Assembly (NCBI RefSeq): GCF_003584165.1
Contig: NZ_QXFJ01000031.1
Span: 255,851-319,850, forward strand
Reading direction: 5' to 3'
Source of the DNA: Flagellimonas aequoris
GTDB taxonomy: Bacteria; Bacteroidota; Bacteroidia; Flavobacteriales; Flavobacteriaceae
Length of the DNA stretch: 64,000 nt
The position numbers and the translations under genes are program-made. Below, in pieces: positions 18,490 to 26,721 of this stretch. Each line of letters starts with the position of its first letter. Positions within the stretch are counted from its first letter, which is position 1. The notes under the pieces are model-generated. The model was given only the letters and a program-made list of their open reading frames with translations. It ran no database searches and was not told the origin of the DNA.

Positions 18490-18585
18490 ATGTTAAAATT
18501 GTTTTAAAAATGCATGCTATACATTTTGACCGTTATTGCAAAGATATAAAACTATACATACGTTTGTAACTATAAAAAGTATAGT
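18482..18585. promoter_or_regulatory. divergent promoter region with repeated CTATACAT sites
   Basis: Between the HxlR gene and the nitroreductase gene lie CTATACAT at 18517-18524 and again at 18552-18559 (35 bp apart), a related CAATACAT at 18482-18489 and a perfect palindrome ACTATA-AAAAG-TATAGT at 18569-18585. These are the best candidates for HxlR operators; the position of the palindrome directly before the nitroreductase start suits repression. Confidence 0.6.
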
Positions 18586-18605
18586 ATATAAATAACACTG
18601 GAATA

Positions 18606-19205
18606 ATGGATTTTTTACATCTGGCAGAACAACGTTACACAACAAAAAAATATAATCCCGATCAAAAAATACCCGAAGATCAAATACTTGAATTGAAGAA
18701 CATTCTTCGGTTGAGTCCCTCTTCCATCAACAGTCAGCCATGGCGATTCATATTTGTGTCTGATGAAGCCATAAAAGAGAAACTGGCCAAACAGTCTTTT
18801 TTCAATGAACAAAAGATTAAGGATGCCAGCCATTTGGTAGTGTTTACGGTAGTCAGTGACATCAATAAATTTGAGGAACAAATAGAAAAGCATTTACAGC
18901 CGGGGAGTGTAGGATACTTCAAACAATTTTTAAAGCCCCTACCGGAAGATGAGATCAAGTCATGGCTATCTCACCAAGTGTATTTATCCCTTGGCTTCTT
19001 TTTAGGAGCTTGTGCCTCCATGGGAATCGATTCCACACCTATGGAAGGCATCCAAAAGGAAGGATACGACTCCATTTTGAAACTGGATGGATATACCACT
19101 TTGTTTGCCGTTGCCATAGGATACCGCGATGAGGACGATGCCAATCAGCCGGCCCTAAAACAAAAATCCAGGATGGATCTCGAAGCCGTGGTCCAATCCC
19201 TATAA
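18606..19205 (+). CDS. nitroreductase-family NAD(P)H-dependent oxidoreductase
   Basis: 199 residues, about the usual length. N-terminal FMN-phosphate motif (AEQRYTTKKYNPDQKIP), LRLSPSSINSQPWRFIFVSD (FMN binding), and the C-terminal segment LSLGFFLGACASMGIDSTPMEG then AVAIGYRDEDD typify the NfsB/MhqN-like group that reduces quinones and nitroaromatics with FMN. First gene of a plus-strand operon under the divergent HxlR regulator, followed by an MdaB-like flavoprotein and a small monooxygenase; the context suggests quinone or electrophile detoxification. Confidence 0.93.
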   Translation: MDFLHLAEQRYTTKKYNPDQKIPEDQILELKNILRLSPSSINSQPWRFIFVSDEAIKEKLAKQSFFNEQKIKDASHLVVFTVVSDINKFEEQIEKHLQPGSVGYFKQFLKPLPEDEIKSWLSHQVYLSLGFFLGACASMGIDSTPMEGIQKEGYDSILKLDGYTTLFAVAIGYRDEDDANQPALKQKSRMDLEAVVQSL

Positions 19206-19282
19206 CACCCTATTTACATTTTTTAATCTTCATACGGAAGACGCTGGGTCATCCGTCCAAATATTATTTTTAAAACAAACCA

Positions 19283-19876
19283 ATGAAACATTTACACATT
19301 ATCAACGCCCATCAATATTATCAAGGCATTTCCGAAGGAAAACTGACCAAAACCTTGGCAGAAACCACCAAGACTTTCTGTGAAGATCACGGATATACCT
19401 ATTCCGAAACCATAATTGAGGATGGGTATGACCCTGCGGAGGAAGTGGAAAAATATGTAAAGGCGGATTATATTGTATTGCATACGCCCGTCTATTGGTT
19501 CAATACGCCGTGGATCCATAAAAAATACGTGGACGAGGTCTTCAATACCGGGTTGGCTTTGGGTAAATTGTTGAAAGATGATGGACGTACCCGAAAGGAT
19601 CCCTCCAAAAATTATGGCACTGGCGGGCTGATGCAGGGAAGAAAAATGACCATGGTAACTTCATGGAATGCCCCGGAAGAATTTTCTGCGAACAAAGATC
19701 AATATTTGTTGAGTGGTAAGACCGCGGACGATGTACTGTACAATGTAGGAGTCAATTATCGATTTTGCGGATATGAGGTACTGCCCAATTTTCATTGTTT
19801 CAATGTGATCAAAGATCCACAAATTGAGATGTATCTTCGCGAATACAGAAATCATCTCGAAAACATCATAAAATAG
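19283..19876 (+). CDS. mdaB: MdaB-like NAD(P)H quinone oxidoreductase
   Basis: 197 residues, flavodoxin-like fold of the MdaB/NQO1 family. The FAD-binding start is HIINAHQYYQGISEGKLTKT, followed by the family motif LHTPVYWFNTPWIHKKYVDE, TGGLMQGRKMTMVTSWNAP and a C-terminal GYEVLPNFHCFNVIKDP. It catalyses two-electron reduction of quinones, avoiding semiquinone formation. It is followed 21 bp later by a YgiN-like gene, which also pairs with mdaB in E. coli. Confidence 0.9.
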   Translation: MKHLHIINAHQYYQGISEGKLTKTLAETTKTFCEDHGYTYSETIIEDGYDPAEEVEKYVKADYIVLHTPVYWFNTPWIHKKYVDEVFNTGLALGKLLKDDGRTRKDPSKNYGTGGLMQGRKMTMVTSWNAPEEFSANKDQYLLSGKTADDVLYNVGVNYRFCGYEVLPNFHCFNVIKDPQIEMYLREYRNHLENIIK

Positions 19877-19897
19877 ATAACCATTTACAACAGCATC

Positions 19898-20185
19898 ATG
19901 AAAGTATATGTAATTGCCATCATTACCAGTAAACCGGAATACATGGGTGAGGTTAAAAATGCCTTGGTAGAGCTTATGGAGGAAACCCATAAGGAAGAAG
20001 CCTGTATTCAATATGACCTTCATCGGGACAAAGAGGATGAAAACCGATTCATCTTTTATGAGATTTGGGAAGATCAAGAAGGTTTGGACAAGCATAATGG
20101 ACAGCCCCATATCAAAAAATTCCAGGCTTTTGCCAACGGAAAACTGCAGGAAGCCCCAATGGTCATCAAGGCAAACAAGGTTTAG
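19898..20185 (+). CDS. YgiN-like antibiotic-biosynthesis monooxygenase (ABM) domain protein
   Basis: 95 residues, one ABM dimeric alpha-beta barrel: VIAIITSKPEYMGEVKNALV, then EACIQYDLHRDKEDENRFIF YEIWEDQEGLDKH and FQAFANGKLQEAP. Family members oxidise quinols or act on quinone analogues; the E. coli homologue YgiN works in a redox cycle with MdaB. Position directly after mdaB supports the same partnership. A terminator follows at 20210. Confidence 0.88.
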   Translation: MKVYVIAIITSKPEYMGEVKNALVELMEETHKEEACIQYDLHRDKEDENRFIFYEIWEDQEGLDKHNGQPHIKKFQAFANGKLQEAPMVIKANKV

Positions 20186-20209
20186 TTTTACCAACAATCC
20201 TTTTCTAAT

Positions 20210-20244
20210 GGGTGACCCGATATTGGGTCACCTATTATTTTTTT
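20210..20244 (+). terminator. rho-independent terminator
   Basis: GGTGACCC (20211-20218) pairs with GGGTCACC (20225-20232) over a 6-nt loop and is followed by TATTATTTTTTT. It separates the redox genes from the MFS gene. Confidence 0.88.
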
Positions 20245-20272
20245 GAACTCCACGTCATAAAAACCTCCCATC

Positions 20273-21514
20273 ATGCCCTCCAAGTTGAACGTTTTAAATA
20301 CCCGTTCGTATACCGATGTAAAAAGGTTGCCCTCCAAGTACAAAAAGAAGGCGACCATCATTTCCTTTTTAATGATACCCTTGTCAGGTTTCGTTACGGA
20401 TATTTATGCGCCATCCATGCCCACCATGGCTACGGAACTACACCAATCCGAATCCTCCATCCAGTTGACACTGACCTTGTTTCTATTGAGCTATGCGATA
20501 GTACAATTTTTTGCGGGAAGCATTATGGACAGCTATGGCAGGTATCGGATTACCATTTTGGCCCTCTGTCTGTTTATATTGAGCAATATTGTAATTGCTG
20601 TTTCTACCAGCATAGAACCCATTTACGCCATGCGAGTGCTGCAAGGGGTGGCCATAGGCTGTATCGGGGTTTCCAAGCGTAGTTTTTTTGTGGATGTACA
20701 CGATGGTGAGGCCCGTAAAAACTATCTCAGTATCATGTCCATTGTTTGGTCCATTGCACCGATTATCGCCCCTTTTATTGGGGGTTACCTTCAGCATTAT
20801 TTTAATTGGCAGGCCAGTTTTTATGTCCTTGCCGGGTATGCCACCCTTTTGTTGATTTTGGAACTTTTCTTTTCAGGGGAAACTGTTCGTGAGTTTAGGC
20901 CTTTCAATAGAGCCACGATCATTAAGGATTATGGCATCATGTTGCGGACACCGATGTTCGTGTTCGGGGTAATCTGTAGCGGGCTTTGTTACGGGACCAT
21001 TATGGTTTTCAATCTATCTGGGGCTTTTATTATCGAACATGGAATGGGATTTCCTCCTTTAGTGGCCGGATATGCTTCTTTGGCCATGGGAATCGCTTGG
21101 TTGAGCGGTGGGTTTATTGGTAAGGCGCTCATCAACAAACCTTTTATTCCCAAACTTCGTGTGGCCAGCCTGTTGGGAATAGGAGTGACCCTGCTGATGA
21201 TTTTCAGTGCAAATGGGTTGGAAAATATCTATACCATGCTATTTTTTGCCTTTTTGGTACATGTTGGGGTGGGCTTTATCTTCAACAATTACTTTGCCTA
21301 TTGTATTGGCAGATTTCCTAAGATGGCCGGAATATCCGGAGGATTCATAGGAGGATCCGCTTTTTTTCTTACATCCATTTCAAGCTACGCCATTGTAGGT
21401 GCAGTGCATCCAAGTTCACAGATTGGATTGGGAATAAGTTATTTAAGCTTGGGATTGCTCATTTTGATCATTGTCCAGTTTTTAATAAAGCCCGAAAAAG
21501 TCATTTCTGAATAA
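20273..21514 (+). CDS. MFS transporter, Bcr/CflA-like
   Basis: 413 residues with 12 predicted membrane helices. Helix 1 carries the DHA1/Bcr-type motif FVTDIYAPSMPTMATELHQS and the loop 2-3 motif is GSIMDSYGRYRI. Members export drugs or small metabolites by proton antiport. It lies downstream of the mdaB/ygiN unit but behind a terminator, so it may have its own promoter or be read through; an export step in the same detoxification response is possible. Substrate is unknown. Confidence 0.88.
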   Translation: MPSKLNVLNTRSYTDVKRLPSKYKKKATIISFLMIPLSGFVTDIYAPSMPTMATELHQSESSIQLTLTLFLLSYAIVQFFAGSIMDSYGRYRITILALCLFILSNIVIAVSTSIEPIYAMRVLQGVAIGCIGVSKRSFFVDVHDGEARKNYLSIMSIVWSIAPIIAPFIGGYLQHYFNWQASFYVLAGYATLLLILELFFSGETVREFRPFNRATIIKDYGIMLRTPMFVFGVICSGLCYGTIMVFNLSGAFIIEHGMGFPPLVAGYASLAMGIAWLSGGFIGKALINKPFIPKLRVASLLGIGVTLLMIFSANGLENIYTMLFFAFLVHVGVGFIFNNYFAYCIGRFPKMAGISGGFIGGSAFFLTSISSYAIVGAVHPSSQIGLGISYLSLGLLILIIVQFLIKPEKVISE

Positions 21515-21562
21515 GGAGTTAATAATTGCATACAGCTCGATCAGATGCTGTAGTTTTGCACC

Positions 21563-22840
21563 ATGTTAGCGGAAATTATAGCCATGTACAAGGATTGGGG
21601 GAGGTTGCTCTACGATTACCTCCTAAAAGCAGGGATGGGGGAAGGATTGGCTTCCTATATCAACTTGTTGATATTGTTGTTGGGGGTTTTGATCGTGGCC
21701 TTCGTGCTCGACCTGATTTTATGGAAGGTGTTGCGTTCGGTTTCCATCCGGTTGGCTCGTAAGTCGAAGAATAACTTTGACAATTTTTTGGTGATGCACC
21801 AAGTGCCCCGCTACGTGGCACATATATTTCCATTGGTGCTTCTACTGGAGTTTGTCCCCATTGCCTTCATGGATTTCGACTATGCGGGGACCATTGCGTT
21901 GAAGACCATCAAAATTCTTTTTGTATTCCTTACCCTGGTCATTTTTAGAAAATTCTTCAAAAGTACCAACGGCTATTTAAAAACATTGCCAAGGTTCAAG
22001 GATAAGCCCATCGACAGCTATGTTCAGGTGTTCATGATCTTTGCTTGGGTAGTGGGTATCCTTACCATATTTGCTATTGTGACCGAGACCACGGTCTGGA
22101 AGTTTTTTACGGCATTGGGCGCCGCCTCGGCCATCATATTGCTCATCTTTAAGGATTCTATTTTGGGGCTGGTGGCCAGTATTCAAGTTACCATCAACGA
22201 TATGGTACGGATAGGGGATTGGATAACCTTTGAAAAGTACGGTGCGGATGGGGATGTGATCGAAATTTCCTTGGCCACGGTAAAGGTCCAGAATTTTGAC
22301 AAGACCATTACCACCATCCCTACCTACGCTTTGATTTCGGATTCCTTCAAAAACTGGAGAGGGATGCAGGTATCGGGTGGAAGACGTATCAAGCGGGCTT
22401 TGATCATCCGTCAAAAAAGCATACGGTTTTTGACCGAGAAAGATCTTGAGGCCTTGAAGAAAATCCAACTGGTGGAATCGTACATCAACACCAGAAGCGA
22501 ACAGATCAATACCTACAACAGGGACAATAATATTGACAAAGGACTATTGGTGAACGGCCGTAACCTTACCAATTTTGGGGTATTCCGGAAATATGTCACC
22601 AATTATCTCCAGAACCACTCTGCCATCAACAAGAACATGACCTTGATGGTACGGCAATTGGAACCTACCCCAAAGGGCATTCCTTTGGAAATCTATGCCT
22701 TTAGCTCCGATAAGCGTTGGGAGAACTACGAATATGTCATGGCCGATATCTTTGATCATTTACTGGCCGCCTTACCTTATTTTTCCTTGGAAGTTTTTGA
22801 ATTTCCCACCTCCCTGACCATGGATACGTCCGAACATTGA
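21563..22840 (+). CDS. MscS-family mechanosensitive channel (YbdG-like)
   Basis: 425 residues. Four to five N-terminal membrane helices (~20-170), then the pore-lining helix and MscS beta domain (AASAIILLIFKDSILGLVAS, RIGDWITFEKYGADGDVIEI, TTIPTYALISDSFKNWRGM), and a C-terminal cytoplasmic domain ending ~ residue 420. The GADGDVIEI and NWRGMQVSGGRRIKR segments match the YbdG branch, which gives a small-conductance channel that helps survive hypo-osmotic shock. It stands alone between the MFS and peptidase genes. Confidence 0.92.
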   Translation: MLAEIIAMYKDWGRLLYDYLLKAGMGEGLASYINLLILLLGVLIVAFVLDLILWKVLRSVSIRLARKSKNNFDNFLVMHQVPRYVAHIFPLVLLLEFVPIAFMDFDYAGTIALKTIKILFVFLTLVIFRKFFKSTNGYLKTLPRFKDKPIDSYVQVFMIFAWVVGILTIFAIVTETTVWKFFTALGAASAIILLIFKDSILGLVASIQVTINDMVRIGDWITFEKYGADGDVIEISLATVKVQNFDKTITTIPTYALISDSFKNWRGMQVSGGRRIKRALIIRQKSIRFLTEKDLEALKKIQLVESYINTRSEQINTYNRDNNIDKGLLVNGRNLTNFGVFRKYVTNYLQNHSAINKNMTLMVRQLEPTPKGIPLEIYAFSSDKRWENYEYVMADIFDHLLAALPYFSLEVFEFPTSLTMDTSEH

Positions 22841-22947
22841 TTTTGGCCTTTTAGTTGGTTTTTTTATTGCCTTTCCCGAAGGAAAGCTGAAGTACATATG
22901 GGTTAATCCATAATTATTGATGGGACATACCAAGAAAAATCTAAAAG

Positions 22948-22964
22948 TTGTTCCTTAGGAACAA
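22948..22964. promoter_or_regulatory. 17-bp palindrome upstream of the M28 peptidase gene
   Basis: TTGTTCCT-T-AGGAACAA is a perfect odd palindrome with 8-bp arms, 61 bp before the peptidase ATG. A TATTTTTG matching the Bacteroidetes -7 consensus TAnnTTTG lies at 22994-23001. The palindrome is a likely binding site for a dimeric regulator. Confidence 0.5.
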
Positions 22965-23024
22965 AAGGGACAAATCTTGAAGGATTAAAGCCGTATTTTT
23001 GGAGAATACCAAACCAATAACATT

Positions 23025-25139
23025 ATGAATCGCAGCATTTCCCTTAAATCAATTTTTTATTTCACCATCACAGTATTGACCAGTCACCTTGTGGCGGCCC
23101 AAGATTGGAACGGATATACAACTTCCTCTTTCCAAGACCAAGAAAAAATGGAGGCCATGTTGCTCCAGAGCATGGATTTTCCCAGTTATAGAGAACATTT
23201 GAAAAAATTAACGGAAAGGCCCCATATTGCCGGTACACCCGCCAATGAAAAAGTAGCCGATTATATGGCAAAGGTCATGGAAGGAGCTGGGATGAAGGTG
23301 GATCTCTATCCCTATGACATTTATATGTCCACAGATGGGGGAACGTCCAGTATTGATCTCGTCACCCCAATTAGATTGCCCCTCAACCAGCAGGAGTACA
23401 TCATGCCTGAAGACCCTTTTTCTTCAGACCTTACTTTGGGTAAAGGATGGAATGCCTATTCAGGAAGTGGGGATGTGACCTCTACCGTTGTCTATGCCAA
23501 TTATGGCACCAAGGAAGATTTTGAAAAGCTCACGGAAATGGGCATCGAGATCAAGGGAAAAATTGTAATCGCCCGTTATGGAGGAAACTTTAGGGGATAC
23601 AAGGCCAAGTTCGCCGAGCAATATGGCGCGGCAGGATTGATCATCTATACCGATCCGGCCGATAGTGGATATATGAAAGGGTTAGTGTATCCGAACGGGG
23701 TGTATTATGATGAAAGTGCCATACAAAGAGGTTCACTCTTGACCACCGATTATGAAGGGGACCCATTGACTCCTTTTGAACCTTCCCTACCATTGGATGG
23801 TAAAAAGAAGATTAAGCGGATGGACCCGTCCGAAGCCAGTTTGCATACTATTCCTGTTCTTCCTATTGCCTATGGTGCAGCCAAGGAGATTTTTGCAAGG
23901 ATGAACGGAAAAGTGGTTCCTTCGGGTTGGCAAGGTGGCTTGCCGTATACCTATCGTTTGGAAGGTGGAAAAGAGTTTACCGTTCGGGTACAGGTAGATC
24001 AGAAAAAGGATTTTACACGGATCAATAATGTGGTGGGAACTTTTAAAGGTACCGAATATCCAGATGAATGGATTATCTTGGGCTGCCACTACGACGCCTG
24101 GGCCTTTGGGGCCACCGACCCGAACAGTGGTACGGCCATGCTTTTGTCCTTGAGCGAAGCTTTGGGCAAGATGGTGAAAGAAGGTCATTCCCCCAAACGA
24201 TCCATACTTATTGCCCATTGGGATGCCGAGGAGCACGGTGTGATTGGATCATCGGAATGGGTAGAGCAAATGCGCGATGCATTGGGCGCCAAAGCGGTTG
24301 CCTATCTCAATTTTGATGGGGGTGTTTCCGGTAAAAATTTCGGGGCAGCTTCTTCCCCCACTTTAAAAGGTCTGGTGACCGAAATGGCCCAAAAAGTGGA
24401 TTACCCTTATACCGACAAAACGCTCTATGATCAATGGAGGGGGACAAAGGAAACACCATCCATAGGAAACCTTGGAGGAGGTTCCGACCATATCGGTTTT
24501 TATATGCATGTGGGTGTTCCTTCCCTAAGCGGCGGGTCCCACGGGCCTACCCTGTACCATACCAATTATGACGACTTCCATTTTTATGAGACCTATGTGG
24601 ATCCAGAATTTAAAATGGGGGGGACCATTGGGCAATGGGCCGGCTTAATGGCGCTGAGAATGGCCAATGCAGAAGTGATTCCCTATGATATAAAACGGTA
24701 TGCCACCGACCTAAAAGGTCATTTTGAAAATGCCATCAAAAAAATACAGCAGTTCGATAGTGGGTTTAAAGGTTTTGAAAAGGTCGATAAAGCCATTGCT
24801 GTCTTGGAAAAGAACACAACTGTCTTGGATGCAGCCTTGTCCAAAGCTCTGAGCGGGGATAAATTGTCCAAAAAGCAGCTTACAAGTATCAACCAGCAAC
24901 TGATTGCCTTGGAGAAAAGTTTTATTGATGAAAAGGGGATGTATTACGGTTCTTGGTATAAATCCTTGTATGCCTCTACAGACCCATTTAGTGGGTACGC
25001 CTCTTGGATCCTACCGGGATTGGAATATGAAATATCGCTTACTTCCACCGATAGGTTAGAGGAATGGGACCAGCGTTATGCCGCGGCAATCGAATCCTTG
25101 GCCAACAAAATATTGGTATTGGCAAACAGTTTGCCCTAA
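23025..25139 (+). CDS. M28-family peptidase, glutamate carboxypeptidase II-like
   Basis: 704 residues. Signal peptide (cleavage after VAAQ), a PA domain insert (~150-260; IEIKGKIVIARYGGNFRGYKA), the M28 zinc-peptidase core (~340-560: LGCHYDAWAFGATDPNSGT for the first zinc ligands, HWDAEEHGVIGSSEW with the Glu-Glu pair, LGGGSDHIGFYMHVG for the last His) and a transferrin-receptor-like dimerisation domain at the C-terminus. This is the NAALADase/GCPII layout. It acts in the periplasm on peptides, probably releasing acidic or C-terminal residues. A strong terminator follows. Confidence 0.93.
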   Translation: MNRSISLKSIFYFTITVLTSHLVAAQDWNGYTTSSFQDQEKMEAMLLQSMDFPSYREHLKKLTERPHIAGTPANEKVADYMAKVMEGAGMKVDLYPYDIYMSTDGGTSSIDLVTPIRLPLNQQEYIMPEDPFSSDLTLGKGWNAYSGSGDVTSTVVYANYGTKEDFEKLTEMGIEIKGKIVIARYGGNFRGYKAKFAEQYGAAGLIIYTDPADSGYMKGLVYPNGVYYDESAIQRGSLLTTDYEGDPLTPFEPSLPLDGKKKIKRMDPSEASLHTIPVLPIAYGAAKEIFARMNGKVVPSGWQGGLPYTYRLEGGKEFTVRVQVDQKKDFTRINNVVGTFKGTEYPDEWIILGCHYDAWAFGATDPNSGTAMLLSLSEALGKMVKEGHSPKRSILIAHWDAEEHGVIGSSEWVEQMRDALGAKAVAYLNFDGGVSGKNFGAASSPTLKGLVTEMAQKVDYPYTDKTLYDQWRGTKETPSIGNLGGGSDHIGFYMHVGVPSLSGGSHGPTLYHTNYDDFHFYETYVDPEFKMGGTIGQWAGLMALRMANAEVIPYDIKRYATDLKGHFENAIKKIQQFDSGFKGFEKVDKAIAVLEKNTTVLDAALSKALSGDKLSKKQLTSINQQLIALEKSFIDEKGMYYGSWYKSLYASTDPFSGYASWILPGLEYEISLTSTDRLEEWDQRYAAAIESLANKILVLANSLP

Positions 25140-25162
25140 AAGACTTTATAGATATGTAATAG

Positions 25163-25189
25163 AAAGCAGGCCGAAAGGCCTGCTTTTTT
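25163..25189 (+). terminator. rho-independent terminator
   Basis: Perfect 10-bp stem AAAGCAGGCC (25163-25172) with GGCCTGCTTT (25177-25186), GAAA tetraloop, followed by a T run. Ends the peptidase gene. Confidence 0.95.
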
Positions 25190-25207
25190 ATCTGTGACCG
25201 TTGGGTT

Positions 25208-25756
25208 TTACTCAATATTGCTGAAGTATAATCTTGTTGGCAGTTTCAAATAGTTGGTCATTATAAAATGACAGTGGTGCAGATTATGTCCTACAGTCAT
25301 AAAACCAAGTGCTCGTGGTGTGAAATTGACTTTGTTTGCCTTTCCTTTAAAATCCAACATGTCATCCGTCATGTTTTTAAAAAGTGCTATGGTGGACCTC
25401 CTGACACATTCATATTCCTCTTTTAAATTGGATAGGTTTAGGTGTATCGATTTTAGGTTTTCGATGTATTGGTTCTCGTCAAAACCCGGAAGCTCGGTAG
25501 AGTCAAACCTCGAAAACCGTAAAGCCCGATATGTATATACCCTCTCGCAATCGATGACATGCCGGATGACCTCTTTTATGGTCCACTTGCTGGGTGTATA
25601 AGCGTAATTTTCGGTATCAGGTGTTATGAGATGGAATAACTCCTGTGTAAAAATTCTACTTTTTTCAAGTTCGTTCAACAGATCATCAGTCTGAACCAAG
25701 TCAAAAAAGGAATGACAATATGCAGGAGCATCCCTGTAGTAGGTTTTATTGGGCAT
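25208..25756 (-). CDS. DinB-family protein
   Basis: 182 residues. DinB/YfiT-like four-helix bundle with the metal-ligand histidines of the family: KWTIKEVIRHVIDCERVYTYRALRF (His in helix 2) and LGFMTVGHNLHHCHFIM (two or more His in helix 4). Bacillithiol- or mycothiol-dependent transferases belong here, but no thiol substrate can be assigned. Single gene, convergent with the peptidase. Confidence 0.9.
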   Translation of the reverse strand: MPNKTYYRDAPAYCHSFFDLVQTDDLLNELEKSRIFTQELFHLITPDTENYAYTPSKWTIKEVIRHVIDCERVYTYRALRFSRFDSTELPGFDENQYIENLKSIHLNLSNLKEEYECVRRSTIALFKNMTDDMLDFKGKANKVNFTPRALGFMTVGHNLHHCHFIMTNYLKLPTRLYFSNIE

Positions 25757-25823
25757 TATCTATTTAACAATTGATTTTCATGATTATACACAATAATTTT
25801 AGACATGGGAAGTCGGGGTCGTT

Positions 25824-26642
25824 TTATTTATTTTTTGCAATCCTGAATCCAAATCCGTCATTTCGTGTATCAGGAGGGGATTGGTATCTGACTTCTGGCA
25901 TATGAATGCCATATTCCAAAGGTTTTCCATTGGCATCTTGTGTTTCGTAATACCAACTCACCCCTTTTGAAATTTTATATGCACCTTCCGGTGGCCCTTG
26001 CGGGTTTGTTTTGTTGACCAAACTATCTTTTTCTGGATTGTACCAATCAAAAACCCATTCCCCTACATTTCCGGTCATATCATAAATACCAAGTTCGTTT
26101 GGCTTGAGTAGACCTACCTTGTGAAAAGTACTATCCGAGTTTTCCCGGACCCAGCCCACTTCCGTTGGATCATTACTCCCGCTATATGTAAAACCTTTAC
26201 TTTTTTGCCCGCCTTTTGCAGCGTATTCCCATTCTGCTTCCGTCGGTAATCTTCCTCCGGCCCATTTGGCAAATTCGTTTGCTTCATCCCAAGTTGCCAA
26301 CATGGGTTTTTCATCTTCCCATTGATAAAACACTTTTTTTCCATAAGCATTTTCAATGGGTGCTTCCGGCATGCTTCTTCCGGTGCTTTTACAAAACTCT
26401 TTGAACTGTTCCACTGTGATCTCGTATTTACTGATGTAGAAATCGCTAATTTCCACAAATCGATGGGGGCTGGTGAAACCTGTAATGGTATCTCCTTTTG
26501 GGCTGATGATGATTTGGTTCTTGCCTTGTTCAAAGGTTCCACCTTTTACAAAAACCCATTCGATTTCCGTATCGTTCTGGTTTTGCTTGCAAGAAAGGAA
26601 AACCAGAATTTCTAGTACCAGTAAAGCTTGTTTTTTGATCAT
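25824..26642 (-). CDS. FGE/sulfatase-modifying-factor-like lipoprotein, probably not catalytic
   Basis: 272 residues. Lipoprotein signal (lipobox FLSC), then a SUMF1/FGE-sulfatase fold: WVFVKGGTFEQG, FYISKYEITVEQFKEFC, PMLATWDEANEFAKWAGGRLPTEAEWEYAAKGG, DMTGNVGEWVFDWYN and the closing GFGFRIAK. In true formylglycine-generating enzymes a pair of Cys sits in the C-terminal strand region; here the corresponding part (KGVSWYYETQ) has none, so it is more likely a binding or structural member of the fold. Many such lipoproteins in Bacteroidota have unknown roles. Not in an obvious operon. Confidence 0.82.
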   Translation of the reverse strand: MIKKQALLVLEILVFLSCKQNQNDTEIEWVFVKGGTFEQGKNQIIISPKGDTITGFTSPHRFVEISDFYISKYEITVEQFKEFCKSTGRSMPEAPIENAYGKKVFYQWEDEKPMLATWDEANEFAKWAGGRLPTEAEWEYAAKGGQKSKGFTYSGSNDPTEVGWVRENSDSTFHKVGLLKPNELGIYDMTGNVGEWVFDWYNPEKDSLVNKTNPQGPPEGAYKISKGVSWYYETQDANGKPLEYGIHMPEVRYQSPPDTRNDGFGFRIAKNK

Positions 26643-26721
26643 TTTTTGATTTTTGTTTGGTTTAATAACATGGGTTCAAGGGAGAATCATTGGAAAGATG
26701 TTTAGCTGCCATAATTAAAAC

